Shown piece by piece: positions 35,779 to 45,136 of a DNA stretch of 64,000 nucleotides. Positions within the stretch are counted from its first letter, which is position 1, and every line of letters begins with the position of its first letter. Position numbers and translations under genes: made by a program. The stretch is from Candidatus Symbiopectobacterium sp. NZEC151. Its GTDB lineage: Bacteria; Pseudomonadota; Gammaproteobacteria; Enterobacterales; Enterobacteriaceae. The stretch spans positions 62,001-126,000 of the forward strand of contig NZ_JAGFPE010000003.1 in NCBI RefSeq assembly GCF_025962655.1. Reading direction: 5' to 3'. The notes beneath the pieces are model-generated. The model saw nothing but the letters and a program-made list of their open reading frames with translations, did no database searches and was not told the DNA's origin.

Positions 35779-36657
35779 ATGACACTGAAAAGACTGGGAT
35801 ATACCGCGCTACTCATGGGTTCACTGTTTTCTGCAAGCACGCTGGCTGCTGACATACCGACCCAAACCCTGAACAAAAGTTTGCACGATCGCTTGCCGGA
35901 TGATGTGAAAAAAACCGGCGTGCTGAATGCCGTCAATAATGGCTCATTCCCTCCTTACCAGATTGTTAACGGCACACACTCTCTCGATGGAGCCAGCGCT
36001 GATCTCGCTAAAGCGTTGGGCGAACTGCTGGGCGTTAAAATCGAGCATGCTTCCGTCAGTGGGCTATCTGGCCTGTTGAGCGGCATCCAGTCTGGCCGTT
36101 ACCAGTTTGCGCTGGGGCCAATCGGTGATTTCCCTGCGCGTCAGGAGAAAAATGATTTCGTCGATTTTGTGCGTGAATTTGTAGTGTTCGCAGTGAAAAG
36201 CGGTAACCCGGAAAAAATCAATACGCTGGACGATACCTGCGGTAAACGTATTGCGGTGATGTCCGGCGGTTCCGCTGAACAAGTGATCGTCAAGCAATCA
36301 GAAGCCTGTACTGCCGCCGGAAAACCTGCGATTGCGGTGCAGTCTTACACTGATCAGCCCACCTCAATTCTTTCCGTTCGCTCTGGCCGTGCAGATGCTT
36401 TCTTCTCCTCTCAGGCACCGCTGACCTATTTCGTTGAGCAGACCAACGGACAGCTCGAACTGGCAGGTACCGGACAACACAACGGTTTTAACGATCTCTA
36501 CCAAGGATCGGTGTTTTCCAAAGGTTCACCGCTGACGCCAGTGATTCAAGCAGCCTATCAACAACTGTTTGATAACGGCACCTATGCCGCCGTCATGAAA
36601 AAATGGCACTTGTCGGACAACATGCTGCCTGCGCCGGGCGTCAATTTAGCCAAGTAA
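35779..36657 (+). CDS. ABC transporter periplasmic binding protein (polar amino-acid type)
   Basis: 292 residues; GGCAGAGGAG precedes the ATG. A signal peptide (1-23, cut after 'TLA') precedes a type-II SBP_bac_3 domain: 'TGVLNAVNNGSFPPYQIVNG', 'GASADLAKALGELLGVK' and 'GIQSGRYQFALGPIGDFPAR', with a Cys pair ('DDTCGKR' and 'SEACTAAG'). This is the usual substrate receptor of HAAT importers. The permease and ATPase follow directly, forming a complete importer. Confidence 0.93.
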   Translation: MTLKRLGYTALLMGSLFSASTLAADIPTQTLNKSLHDRLPDDVKKTGVLNAVNNGSFPPYQIVNGTHSLDGASADLAKALGELLGVKIEHASVSGLSGLLSGIQSGRYQFALGPIGDFPARQEKNDFVDFVREFVVFAVKSGNPEKINTLDDTCGKRIAVMSGGSAEQVIVKQSEACTAAGKPAIAVQSYTDQPTSILSVRSGRADAFFSSQAPLTYFVEQTNGQLELAGTGQHNGFNDLYQGSVFSKGSPLTPVIQAAYQQLFDNGTYAAVMKKWHLSDNMLPAPGVNLAK

Positions 36658-36721
36658 TTAACGTTTCTTGGTAGAAACCGTTTATTACACCGCCAACAAC
36701 GTTGAGAGGTATTCTTTCGTC

Positions 36722-37624
36722 GTGGATACACTGAGAAATGTTGCCAGAGCCCTGCCACCGAGCCGCTTTAGCCAGCGGCTTTCCTGGGGCTTAACGCTGG
36801 TTATCGCTTTTTATGTCCTTTGGTCCATCAGCACCAATAAAAACTTTGAATGGCATGTGGTTTATCAGTGGTTCAACGAGAAAACCGTTCTCGAAGGATT
36901 GGCGGTGACCCTGGGCCTGACCGTTGTGGCCATGATCATCGGCGTTATATTGGGGCTGCTGTTGGCGGTTGGCCGCATGTCCAGCAATCGGTTGCTGAGC
37001 GGGCTTTCCAGCCTTTACATCTGGTTCTTTCGCGGCACGCCGCTGCTGGTGCAATTGATTTTCTGGTACAACCTTTCCACGCTCTTTCCACGCGTCTCAC
37101 TGGGCATTCCTTTTGGCCCGGAGTGGATAAGCTGGAACACCAACGATCTGATTACACCGCTCACTGCCGCTATTGCCGGTCTGGCATTGAATGAAGCTGC
37201 CTATATGGCGGAGATCATTCGCGGCGGCCTGCTCTCTGTCGATAACGGTCAGGTGGAAACCTCACAGGCCTTCGGTATGAGCCGCAGCCGTGCGCTGCGC
37301 CGCATCATCATTCCTCAAGCGATGCGCGCCATTGTTCCGCCTACCGGTAACCAGTTGATCAGCATGATCAAAGCCACTTCGCTGGTCAGCGTCATCGCCA
37401 TGGGCGATCTGCTCTACTCGGTGCAAGCCATCTATAACCGCACGTTTGAAGTGATTCCGATGCTAATGGTGGCAGTGATTTGGTATCTGTTTATTACCTC
37501 GCTACTTAACGTTGGGCAATCTGCCATCGAACGCTATTACTCCCGCGGAGAGCGTCGCCCGGCATCGGAAACGCGCCGCACGCCCCCCGCTAAAGCCAGT
37601 GCGTCCAGCAAGGAGGCGTCTTAA
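36722..37624 (+). CDS. ABC transporter permease (polar amino-acid type)
   Basis: 300 residues from the GTG at 36722, which has GAGAGG twelve bases upstream; a TTG at 36668 would add 18 residues. After a helix at about 20-40, a HisM-type permease core shows '[19 protein letters not shown]', '[19 protein letters not shown]' and the EAA loop '[22 protein letters not shown]...'. The 3' end carries a Ser/Thr/Lys/Ala-rich tail of about 20 residues. The stop overlaps the ATPase start by one base. It forms the membrane channel of the importer. Confidence 0.92.
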   Translation: MDTLRNVARALPPSRFSQRLSWGLTLVIAFYVLWSISTNKNFEWHVVYQWFNEKTVLEGLAVTLGLTVVAMIIGVILGLLLAVGRMSSNRLLSGLSSLYIWFFRGTPLLVQLIFWYNLSTLFPRVSLGIPFGPEWISWNTNDLITPLTAAIAGLALNEAAYMAEIIRGGLLSVDNGQVETSQAFGMSRSRALRRIIIPQAMRAIVPPTGNQLISMIKATSLVSVIAMGDLLYSVQAIYNRTFEVIPMLMVAVIWYLFITSLLNVGQSAIERYYSRGERRPASETRRTPPAKASASSKEAS

Positions 37625-38424
37625 TGAGCAAACTGCATTCGACCGCGACGGAAAATCCGGAAAAAACGCCATTGGTGCGCGCGCGAAACGTTCATAAATA
37701 TTTTGGCGACAACCATGTGCTGCGCGGCATCGATCTGGAAGTGAACAGCGGTGAAACCGTGGTGATTTTGGGGCCATCGGGTTCGGGAAAATCGACCTTC
37801 CTACGCTGCATCAACCATCTGGAGGAGATGGATGAAGGCTATATCATGATGGGCGATGAGCAGATCGGCTATCAATTGCGCGGCGAGAAACTCTATGCCC
37901 TGTCGGCACGCGACATTGCGCGCCAGCGTAGCCATATCGGCATGGTGTTCCAGCAATTCAACCTCTATCCCCACATGACCGTGTTGCAAAATATCATTGA
38001 AGCACCGGTCGGTGTACATAAGCAGGACCGCCATGAAGCGCAGGCGTATGCCATAGAATTGTTAAAACGCGTTGGGCTGGAGCACAAAGCGGATGCCTAT
38101 CCGCGCCACCTCTCTGGCGGGCAGCAGCAGCGCGTCGCCATTGCACGTGCGCTGGCTATTCGCCCGAAAGTGATGTTGTTTGACGAACCCACCTCGGCAC
38201 TCGATCCCGAATTGGTCGGTGAAGTGCTGGCCACCATGCGCTCTCTGGCTGAACAAGGTTTGACCATGATTGTCGTCACCCATGAGATTGGTTTTGCACG
38301 CGAAGCGGCCGATCGGGTGATCTTTATGGATCAGGGCGTAGTGGTGGAGCAAGGTCGTCCGGACGATGTCCTGGTAACACCACAACATCCGCGTACTCAA
38401 GCCTTCCTGAGCCGTTTTATTTAA
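37624..38424 (+). CDS. ABC transporter ATPase (polar amino-acid type)
   Basis: 266 residues. Walker A 'GPSGSGKST', Q-loop in '[15 protein letters not shown]', signature 'LSGGQQQR', Walker B '[12 protein letters not shown]', H-loop 'VVTHEIGFA'. '[13 protein letters not shown]' is the hallmark of HisP/GlnQ-type ATPases of amino-acid importers. A 15-residue insert ('[14 protein letters not shown]') after the first block is seen in some members of the family. The start codon overlaps the permease stop. Confidence 0.95.
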   Translation: MSKLHSTATENPEKTPLVRARNVHKYFGDNHVLRGIDLEVNSGETVVILGPSGSGKSTFLRCINHLEEMDEGYIMMGDEQIGYQLRGEKLYALSARDIARQRSHIGMVFQQFNLYPHMTVLQNIIEAPVGVHKQDRHEAQAYAIELLKRVGLEHKADAYPRHLSGGQQQRVAIARALAIRPKVMLFDEPTSALDPELVGEVLATMRSLAEQGLTMIVVTHEIGFAREAADRVIFMDQGVVVEQGRPDDVLVTPQHPRTQAFLSRFI

Positions 38425-38488
38425 CCCCCGCCGTCCTCGGCGTAGGCCGGGGACCGCTGGCAAAAGGAACGCGTTTAGCCTGTAAGAG

Positions 38489-38508
38489 ATTCCCGCCTGC
38501 GCGGGAAT
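38489..38508. repeat. Short perfect hairpin element
   Basis: ATTCCCGC-ctgc-GCGGGAAT is an exact palindrome with a four-base loop, in the gap downstream of the importer. The same string is a common dispersed repeat in many bacterial genomes. There is no U-tract, so it is a poor terminator. Confidence 0.6.
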
Positions 38509-38676
38509 GACGGTCATTACTCCCCTTTTTTGCATCCCGGAGGCAAAAAATGTGATTCATTGCACATGCCATTTCCCTCCGAGGCCGTTCTGACCATATA
38601 ATGCGCATCCGGGCGGTTCAGCCGCTAACAAAAACCGACACCACAGCCCTTCGGGCATCACACACTCAATAAAGAT

Positions 38677-39720
38677 ATGAAGATGAGTATTCGCGCGATC
38701 TTAACCACCCTTCTGGCCGCTGCTGCTTTCAGTCAATCAGCATTTGCCGTTGTTTATCCGCTGCCGCCGGCCAACAGCCGTCTGATCGGGGAAAACCTGG
38801 AAATTACCGTTCCAACCGACAGCACGCTGCCGTTGGAAGCCTTTGCTGCCCAATACCAAATGGGCTTGAGCAACCTGATGGAAGCTAACCCCAATGCGGA
38901 TGTCTACCTGCCGCAGCCGGGCAGCAAGATGATTATTCCACAGCAGTTGATCCTGCCAGATGCGCCGCGCGAAGGCATCGTTATCAACAGCGCCGAAATG
39001 CGCCTGTACTACTACCCGAAAGGCAGCAAAACCGTCATCGTACTGCCTATCGGCATCGGTGAATTGGGTAAAGATACGCCGGTCAACTGGACCACCAGCG
39101 TACAGCGTAAAAAAGCAGGTCCAACTTGGACACCAACCGCCAAAATGCACGCTGAATATGCAGCACGCGGCGAGTACCTGCCCAAAGTCTATCCGGCAGG
39201 CCCGGATAACCCGATGGGGCTGTATGCGCTTTACATCGGCAACCTGTATGCGATTCACGGCACCAATGCCAACTTTGGTATCGGCCTGCGCGTGAGCCAC
39301 GGTTGCGTGCGTCTGCGCGCTGACGACATCAAATTCCTGTTCAACAACGTGCCGGTTGGCACCCGCGTTCAGTTTATCAATGAGCCGGTAAAAGCCACCG
39401 TTGAGCCAGACGGCTCCCGCTACGTTGAAGTACACGATCCGCTGTCTCGTACCGTAGAAGAGTTTCACTCCGACTCTCCGGCCCCGATCAGCATCACTGC
39501 AAAAGTCAGCAAAGTGGTTGCAGACGCGAGCGTGAACACCAGCGATGTGGATAACGCCATCAGAACACGTTCCGGTATGCCGACCAAGATCAACGGTGCG
39601 CTGGAACCTGCACAGCCGTTGGAAACGCTGGCACCGCAAGACGCGCCGGTTGCAGTACCGGATGACGTTCAGCAACCGGTTGACGCTGCCGCACCGCAAA
39701 CGGATGCCAACCATTCCTGA
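38677..39720 (+). CDS. ldtE: L,D-transpeptidase (LdtE/YnhG type)
   Basis: 347 residues. A signal peptide (1-24, after 'SAFA') is followed by '[17 protein letters not shown]' and a LysM-like segment ('[16 protein letters not shown]'). The YkuD catalytic domain follows, with 'YAIHGTN' (His194) and '[15 protein letters not shown]' (His208, Gly209, Cys210 nucleophile). This matches the enterobacterial LdtE/YnhG sequence from memory, including '[13 protein letters not shown]' and '[14 protein letters not shown]'. LdtE forms 3-3 meso-DAP crosslinks; the paralogue LdtB, which tethers Lpp, is less likely because the tail is longer here. The enzyme acts in the periplasm. The C-terminal ~70 residues are Pro/Ala/Asp-rich. 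Confidence 0.88.
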   Translation: MKMSIRAILTTLLAAAAFSQSAFAVVYPLPPANSRLIGENLEITVPTDSTLPLEAFAAQYQMGLSNLMEANPNADVYLPQPGSKMIIPQQLILPDAPREGIVINSAEMRLYYYPKGSKTVIVLPIGIGELGKDTPVNWTTSVQRKKAGPTWTPTAKMHAEYAARGEYLPKVYPAGPDNPMGLYALYIGNLYAIHGTNANFGIGLRVSHGCVRLRADDIKFLFNNVPVGTRVQFINEPVKATVEPDGSRYVEVHDPLSRTVEEFHSDSPAPISITAKVSKVVADASVNTSDVDNAIRTRSGMPTKINGALEPAQPLETLAPQDAPVAVPDDVQQPVDAAAPQTDANHS

Positions 39721-39743
39721 TTAGCGCAGTAACCTACCTGCTA

Positions 39744-39763
39744 TCCCCGGCATCAGCCGGGGA
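39744..39763 (+). terminator. Hairpin after ldtE
   Basis: TCCCCGGC-atca-GCCGGGGA stem of eight pairs 23 bases after the ldtE stop, followed by ATTTATC, a weak U-tract. It is also positioned just downstream of the convergent sulfhydrylase gene. Confidence 0.6.
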
Positions 39764-39808
39764 ATTTATCGAACATCCCTTTTCGCACATCCCTTCGGCT
39801 AAGCCCCG

Positions 39809-41092
39809 TTACTCCCCGCGCTGTGAAGCATCCAACGCCTGTGACACATCCGCAATAATATCGTCAATGTGCTCAATCCCGACGGAGATACGCACCAGAT
39901 CTTCACTCACGCCCGCGCGTGCCAACTCTTGCGCATTCAGCTGACGGTGCGTGGTCGTGGCCGGATGGCACGCCAGAGATTTGGCATCGCCAATGTTCAC
40001 CAGTCGCAGGATCATCTGCAACGCATCGATAAAATGGCCGCCCGCCGCTTTGCCACCCTTGATGCCAAAACTGATAATCCCGGACGCCTTGCCACCAGAA
40101 ATTTTGTCACAGGTCGGTTTGTACGGACTGTTCGGTAGGGCGGCATAATTTACCCAGGTGACCAGCGGATGCGACGACAGGTAGCCCGCCAGCGCTTCGG
40201 CATTGCTGCAATGGCGTTCAACGCGCAGGCTGAGCGTTTCCAGCCCCTGTAATAACAAAAAAGCGCTGTGCGGTGACAGCGCCGCGCCGGTATTGCGCAG
40301 GGGAACAACGCGGCAGCGGCCAATAAACGCCGCCGGGCCGAATGCCTCGGTATAAACCACGCCGTGGTAAGAGGGATCCGGCTCACTCAGCAGCGGGAAG
40401 CGCGCCTTGTTGGCAACCCAGTCAAATTTGCCGCTATCGATAATAGCGCCACCAATCGTGGTGCCGTGTCCACCGATATATTTGGTCAGGGAATGCACCA
40501 CGATATCGGCCCCGTGCTCAAACGGGCGACACAACACTGGCGTTGCCACCGTGTTATCGACAATCACCGGCACGCCGTGGCGGTGGGCGATGGCGGCAAT
40601 CTGTGCGATATCCACCACGTTGCCCGCCGGATTACCGATGGATTCACAGAATACCGCCTTGGTACGATCGTCAATCAACGCATCAAGCGCAGCAAAATCC
40701 TCGGCAGAAAACATACGCACTTCAATCCCCTGACGCGGCAACGTATGCGCAAACAGGTTATAGGTGCCACCGTACAGTTGGCTGGTGCTGACAATATTGT
40801 CTCCCACCTGCGTCAGCGCTTGCAGCGCATAGGTGATAGCCGCCATGCCCGAGGCAAGCGCCAACGCACCGATCCCGCCTTCTATCGCCGCCAGACGTTC
40901 TTCCAGCACCGCATTGGTGGGGTTCATGATGCGGCTATAGATATTACCCGCCACTTTGAGATCGAACAGGTCAGCACCATGCTGCGTATCATCAAACGTG
41001 TAAGAGGTTGTCTGGTAAATCGGTACGGCAGCAGCTTTAGTGGTTGCTTCCGAGGTATAGCCATGGTGTAACACGAGGGATTCCAGTTTCAT
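39809..41092 (-). CDS. metY: O-acetylhomoserine sulfhydrylase (MetY type)
   Basis: 427 residues from the ATG at 41092 (AAGG upstream), giving 'MKLESLVLHHGY'; a longer frame to 41155 adds 21 unlikely residues. It belongs to the Cys/Met-metabolism PLP-dependent enzymes. 'SRIMNPTNAVLEERLAAIEGG' and 'HSLTKYIGGHGTTIGG' are present, with Lys204 as the Schiff-base lysine. The 'GxGTTIGG' and 'LSPHSAFLLLQGLETLSLR' blocks are typical of the O-acetylhomoserine sulfhydrylase branch rather than MetB/MetC. It converts O-acetylhomoserine plus sulfide to homocysteine. No adjacent sulfur genes are seen. Confidence 0.93.
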   Translation of the reverse strand: MKLESLVLHHGYTSEATTKAAAVPIYQTTSYTFDDTQHGADLFDLKVAGNIYSRIMNPTNAVLEERLAAIEGGIGALALASGMAAITYALQALTQVGDNIVSTSQLYGGTYNLFAHTLPRQGIEVRMFSAEDFAALDALIDDRTKAVFCESIGNPAGNVVDIAQIAAIAHRHGVPVIVDNTVATPVLCRPFEHGADIVVHSLTKYIGGHGTTIGGAIIDSGKFDWVANKARFPLLSEPDPSYHGVVYTEAFGPAAFIGRCRVVPLRNTGAALSPHSAFLLLQGLETLSLRVERHCSNAEALAGYLSSHPLVTWVNYAALPNSPYKPTCDKISGGKASGIISFGIKGGKAAGGHFIDALQMILRLVNIGDAKSLACHPATTTHRQLNAQELARAGVSEDLVRISVGIEHIDDIIADVSQALDASQRGE

Positions 41093-41296
41093 CGCGCAGA
41101 CCTTTCTATGCGTGTGGATGGTAGGTATCTTCCTAAAATAGCAGACAAAAATCACAGCGACTGAGCCACAGCTAGAAGAAAACGCGATAAGTTAGGAGAA
41201 ACGAGCATAAGTTTTCCCCTCTCGAGTCCACCAGTTGCGCCAGTGCAAAATCACAGCTACCTTTAGCTGATGATCACCTGCTAAAAAAACAAATAA

Positions 41297-42787
41297 ATGA
41301 CTGATAAAAAGCAAAATATCGCCACTGTAACCCTACCGGATAACGTCGATGTACCGCGCTACGATCGCACTGCCCTACGCCCGCGTATTGTGCATATCGG
41401 GTTTGGGGCATTTCACCGTGCCCATCAGGCGCTGCTGACGCACCGCGTCCTCAATCAGGAAGGCGGCGATTGGGGGCTGTGCGAAGTGGTGCTGTTCAGC
41501 GATGACAGCCTGATTTCAGCGCTGCGCGAGCAGCAGCACCTGTTTACCGTGCTGGAAAAGGGGGAAAGCGGCAATCAGGCTATCGTAGTGGGCGCGGTGT
41601 GCGCCTCGCTACACGCCGCCGTTGATGGCAAAGAGGCCATTTTGGCACAGCTGGCCGATGCTCAAACGGAGATTGTCTCCCTGACCATTACGGAAAAAGG
41701 CTATTGTCTGGCGGGTGCGCACGGCAATCTGGACACCGACAATGCCCACATCCAGCATGATTTGCGCTATCCACGCGAGCCGCTGTCGGTGCCGGGTATC
41801 ATTACCGAAGCGTTGCGTAGACGCCATGCTCTAGGCATCCCTCCTTTTAGCGTGCTCTCCTGCGATAACATGCCAGAAAACGGTAAGGCCGCCCAACGCG
41901 CGGTACTTGATTTCGCACGCCTTGTTGCGCCCGCGCTGGCAGCGTGGATTGAGCGTGAAGTGGCTTTCCCCTCCACCATGGTGGATCGCATCGTGCCCGC
42001 CGCCACCGCACAAACGTTGCACGACGTGGCAGAAGCTGTCGGCGTTGACGATCCCTGCGCTATCGCCTGCGAGCCCTATATTCAGTGGGTTGTGGAGGAT
42101 CGTTTTACGCTGGGTCGACCGCATTGGGAGGCGGCAGGGGTACAACTGGTGGCGGATGTTGCACCTTATGAAACCATGAAGCTCAGAATGCTGAACGGCA
42201 GTCACTCGTTTCTGGCCTATCTCGGCTACCTGGCGGGCTATGCCCATATCAGCGACTGCATGGCCGATGCGCACTTCCGCCGTGCGGTGCGCCACCTGAT
42301 GCTGGCAGAGCAAGCCCCGACGTTAACCATCAGCGGCGTTGACCTGACAGACTATGCCGAACGCCTGCTTACGCGCTTTGCCAACCCAGCCCTGCACCAC
42401 CGCACCTGGCAGATAGCGATGGACGGATCGCAAAAGTTACCGCAGCGCCTGCTCGATGGATTGCGCTGGCATCGGCGCAATGGCAGCCGTTACGAAGCGC
42501 TGATCCTCGGCGTGGCCGGATGGATGCGCTACATTGGCGGGCACGACGATCGCGGCGAGGCGATTGATATTCGCGATCCGCTGAAGACCACCTTACAGAA
42601 CATAGCGGCATCCACCCCGGACGACGAAACGCGCGTGCAGGGCTTGTTGACGTTGACGGCGGTATTTGGTGATGACCTGCGCACCGACCCGTCATTGGTA
42701 CAGGCACTGACCGACGCCTACTTGCGCCTACGCGACCAAGGCGCATTGGCGACGGTCACTGAACTGGCGCAAAGCCTTTCCGACTAG
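41297..42787 (+). CDS. Mannitol/fructuronate-type NAD-dependent dehydrogenase (YeiQ/UxuB family)
   Basis: 496 residues, length typical of polyol-specific long-chain dehydrogenases. N-terminal NAD-binding block 'RIVHIGFGAFHRAHQALLTHRVL', then 'CDNMPENGKAAQRAVLDFA' and 'AFPSTMVDRIVPAATAQT', and catalytic 'KLRMLNGSHSFLAYLGYLAG' (Lys, Asn and His of the family). The closest remembered relatives are YeiQ/YdfI and UxuB (fructuronate reductase), so a hexuronate or hexitol oxidoreductase is likely; the exact substrate is unclear. There is no clear ribosome site before the ATG. Its location near a sugar-cation symporter is compatible with sugar-acid use. Confidence 0.88.
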   Translation: MTDKKQNIATVTLPDNVDVPRYDRTALRPRIVHIGFGAFHRAHQALLTHRVLNQEGGDWGLCEVVLFSDDSLISALREQQHLFTVLEKGESGNQAIVVGAVCASLHAAVDGKEAILAQLADAQTEIVSLTITEKGYCLAGAHGNLDTDNAHIQHDLRYPREPLSVPGIITEALRRRHALGIPPFSVLSCDNMPENGKAAQRAVLDFARLVAPALAAWIEREVAFPSTMVDRIVPAATAQTLHDVAEAVGVDDPCAIACEPYIQWVVEDRFTLGRPHWEAAGVQLVADVAPYETMKLRMLNGSHSFLAYLGYLAGYAHISDCMADAHFRRAVRHLMLAEQAPTLTISGVDLTDYAERLLTRFANPALHHRTWQIAMDGSQKLPQRLLDGLRWHRRNGSRYEALILGVAGWMRYIGGHDDRGEAIDIRDPLKTTLQNIAASTPDDETRVQGLLTLTAVFGDDLRTDPSLVQALTDAYLRLRDQGALATVTELAQSLSD

Positions 42788-42828
42788 CCCCCCACTCAAT
42801 CACCACACGCAATCGCCACACCGCATCG

Positions 42829-43038
42829 CTACGCTTCCCGGCGGCAGGCAAGGATGTCGCCGGGTTGGCATTCCAGTACCTCACAGATTTTTTCCAGCGT
42901 TGCAAAGCGAATGCTTTTCACCTTACCTGATTTTAATAACGACAAATTTTGTTCGGTAATGCCGATACGTTGGGCCAGCTCACGCGATCGCATCTTCTTT
43001 TGTGCCAGCACCACATCCAGATTTATTATTATTGGCAT
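42829..43038 (-). CDS. Small Xre-type transcriptional regulator
   Basis: 69 residues. Helix-turn-helix pattern 'RSRELAQRIGITEQNLSLLKSGKVKS' is broken here only for length (quoted part: 'GITEQNLSLLKSGKVKSIRF'), ending 'CEVLECQPGDIL', the hallmark of HTH_26/YozG-like Cro/CI proteins. In other genomes such genes commonly follow a DUF2975 membrane-protein gene in an operon; no such gene is seen upstream. No strong ribosome site precedes the ATG. Confidence 0.88.
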   Translation of the reverse strand: MPIIINLDVVLAQKKMRSRELAQRIGITEQNLSLLKSGKVKSIRFATLEKICEVLECQPGDILACRREA

Positions 43039-43381
43039 AGGGTTTTTTAATTAAATTAATTGGCTGTGTTATTTCCGCTGCTCCCAGACAGCAACGAATT
43101 CTGCTGTCTGATGGTATCAGTTTGTAAGTAAAAACGATTGCGATCGTGGTAGCAACTGCGACACCGGTAGCATTTGCGACAGATGTATTTGCCCCGTCTC
43201 CCCCTCTCACTGTTCCCGGTGTGCCGGACACCACTGACACTCAGGCTGAAGACCGTTATCGCCAATGAAATGTCACTTTCCCGTATTCATCTGTTTTTAT
43301 GATGAAGATCACCCTTTTTTAGCAGTTAATAGCGCCAGATGTTCTTCATTCAGAATGAGATAAAACCAAATTTTATTGCGT

Positions 43382-43401
43382 TGCGATAATTAATTATCGC
43401 A
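43382..43401. promoter_or_regulatory. Perfect 20-bp palindrome, possible operator
   Basis: TGCGATAATT and its exact complement meet without a spacer. It lies about 90 bases before the predicted -35 of the symporter. It could bind a dimeric regulator; no known consensus is matched with confidence. Confidence 0.55.
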
Positions 43402-43473
43402 TTGCGTGATTATAAATAAGATTTTATATCAAATAACTACGGTCAAATTAGAAAATGTAATTTCATGATCAAG

Positions 43474-43504
43474 TTGACAAATTGCCATTAAATCACCCTA
43501 AAAG
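43474..43504 (+). promoter_or_regulatory. Probable promoter of GPH symporter
   Basis: Consensus -35 TTGACA (43474-43479) followed at 19 bases by TAAAAG (43499-43504), a weak -10. Transcription would start near 43510, just before the short leader frame at 43541. Confidence 0.45.
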
Positions 43505-43540
43505 CGTGATCGTCAGTTTACTTTCATAGGAATAGAGCAA

Positions 43541-43570
43541 ATGATAGGAATATCGGTTCATACCAAATGA
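43541..43570 (+). CDS. Possible 9-residue leader peptide
   Basis: Reads MIGISVHTK then TGA. AGGA lies nine bases before its ATG. Its stop overlaps an ATG at 43567 (ATGA) in frame with the symporter, which suggests translational coupling. It is too short to be certain. Confidence 0.35.
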   Translation: MIGISVHTK

Positions 43571-45129
43571 AATATTGTTTTAAAAATGTAGGCAAATTGA
43601 TCATGAGTAAATCTATCTCCTTTAAGCACACGTTCTGCTACGGCAGCGCAAACCTGCTTGGCAGCGGCGCGCTGGCGATCAGCGGCGCATGGCTGATGTA
43701 TTTCTATACCACCTTCTGTGGACTTACGCTGGTTGAAGCCGCGTCCATTTTCTCCGTTGCCAGTATCATTGATGCCATCAGTAATCCGGTGATGGGGTAT
43801 GTCAGTGATAACTTTCATAATACTCGGCTGGGCCGCCTGTTTGGGCGTCGCCGTTTCTTTATTCTGCTGGGTGTGCCGCTGGTGCTGGTCTATCCGTTGC
43901 TGTGGGTCAGTGGCTTTGGCTTCTGGTACTACATGGCGACGTACGTGCTGTTTGAGCTGATTTACACCTCCATTATGGTGCCATACGAAACGTTGGCGAC
44001 CGAAATGACGCACGACTTCAAGATCCGCTCCAAGTTGACCGGTTCTAAAGCCATTTTCGGCAAGCTGGCTAACTTCCTGGCAGCCTTTATCCCCGGCCAG
44101 TTTATCGCCATCTATGGTAAAGACTCCGCCACGCCATTCTTTTACACCGGCCTGACCTACGGGTTCATCATGTGCGCGGCAATGATTGCCCTGTACACCA
44201 CCTCCTGGGAGCGTCCGTTGAATGAACTGGTGCATGAAAAAACCGCTAACCTGTGGCAAACGCTGAAAAAACTGAGCGCGGACATGCTTTCCACCTTCCG
44301 TTTGCGTATTTTCCGCAAGCACCTGGGAATGTACCTGTTCGGTTTTGGCGCTGAATGGCTGTTCGCTTCTGCTTTCACCTATTTCATCGTCTTCGGGTTA
44401 AAGCAAAACACCGCGCTGGTCTCGCAGTTGAACAGCTTTAGCTCCATCATGCAGCTTATCTCTACCGCCGCGTTCATCGGCATCTGCGTGAAAATGGGCT
44501 TTGCGCGTCCGTTCCGTTTGGCACTGATGGTGGTGATCGTGAGCGTTATCGCTTACGCCGCGCTGTACTTTGCCAACTGGTCAGACGGCGCCACGATCGC
44601 CGTGCTGTTTGGTATTACCGCTATTTTTGGTCTGAGTACCGGCGGTATCTACTACATTCCGTGGACGGTCTACACCTTCCTGGCCGATGTGGATGAAGTG
44701 TTGACGGGTCGCCGTCGTGAAGGGATCTACGCGGGTGCCATGACTTTCGCAGGCAAAATGGTGCGCTCGGTTATCGTGTTTGCCATGGGATGGACGCTGA
44801 CGCAGTTCGGTTTTGTTTCTGGTCATGCCGCACAGCCTGAAAGCGCCGTGCTGGCGATTGTCGGCGTGTTCTCGCTGGGGGTTATCGGGCTGGCGCTGGT
44901 AGCCATCTACTACACCACGCAAATGAAACTTGATCGTGAAAATCACGCCATCCTGCTGGAAGAGATTGAGCGTATCAAGGCCGGTGGCGCTATCGCCGAT
45001 GTGCCGGTACACGCCAGAGCCGTCGCGGAAGAGTTGACCGGTTGGAAATACGAACAGTGCTGGGGGAATAACCCGCTGGGCGTACAACCGCAGGCTGCGG
45101 CACCGCAAGTTGCCACTTCTGAACGCTAA
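43567..45129 (+). CDS. GPH-family sugar-cation symporter (oligogalacturonide-type, putative)
   Basis: 520 residues from 43567 (coupled to the leader); an alternative ATG at 43603 gives 508 residues starting 'MSKSISFKHTFCYGSANLL'. Twelve membrane segments of the MFS/GPH fold, with 'DAISNPVMGYVSDNFHNTRLG', the family's conserved loop after helix 2, and 'PYETLATEMTHDFKIRSKL' in the central part. By memory it resembles TogT/RhiT carriers of pectin oligomers in soft-rot bacteria, but the sugar cannot be fixed from sequence alone. A cytosolic C-terminal tail of about 60 residues ('IERIKAGGAIADVPVHARA') is longer than in MelB. The dehydrogenase gene lies upstream on the same strand but is separated by the Xre gene. 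Confidence 0.85.
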   Translation: MKYCFKNVGKLIMSKSISFKHTFCYGSANLLGSGALAISGAWLMYFYTTFCGLTLVEAASIFSVASIIDAISNPVMGYVSDNFHNTRLGRLFGRRRFFILLGVPLVLVYPLLWVSGFGFWYYMATYVLFELIYTSIMVPYETLATEMTHDFKIRSKLTGSKAIFGKLANFLAAFIPGQFIAIYGKDSATPFFYTGLTYGFIMCAAMIALYTTSWERPLNELVHEKTANLWQTLKKLSADMLSTFRLRIFRKHLGMYLFGFGAEWLFASAFTYFIVFGLKQNTALVSQLNSFSSIMQLISTAAFIGICVKMGFARPFRLALMVVIVSVIAYAALYFANWSDGATIAVLFGITAIFGLSTGGIYYIPWTVYTFLADVDEVLTGRRREGIYAGAMTFAGKMVRSVIVFAMGWTLTQFGFVSGHAAQPESAVLAIVGVFSLGVIGLALVAIYYTTQMKLDRENHAILLEEIERIKAGGAIADVPVHARAVAEELTGWKYEQCWGNNPLGVQPQAAAPQVATSER

Positions 45130-45136
45130 TACCTTC

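Larger units (their letters stand above)
43039..43540. other. Intergenic region upstream of the GPH symporter
   Basis: About 500 bases with no certain gene. It holds a cryptic frame at 43137-43268, a perfect 20-bp palindrome at 43382-43401, and a promoter-like TTGACA at 43474. From about 43320 on it becomes AT-rich. Confidence 0.5.

Noticed and set aside
38597-38602. TATAAT string upstream of ldtE as a promoter
   Set aside because: No acceptable -35 lies 16-18 bases upstream; the nearest TTGCAC is 31 bases away.
42980-43240. 86-codon minus-strand frame before the Xre gene
   Set aside because: It overlaps the Xre gene out of frame and does not resemble the DUF2975 protein often found in this spot.
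43441-43465. KdgR box upstream of the GPH symporter
   Set aside because: GAAA-N6-TTTC is near the KdgR core but the spacing and flanks do not fit well enough to call.
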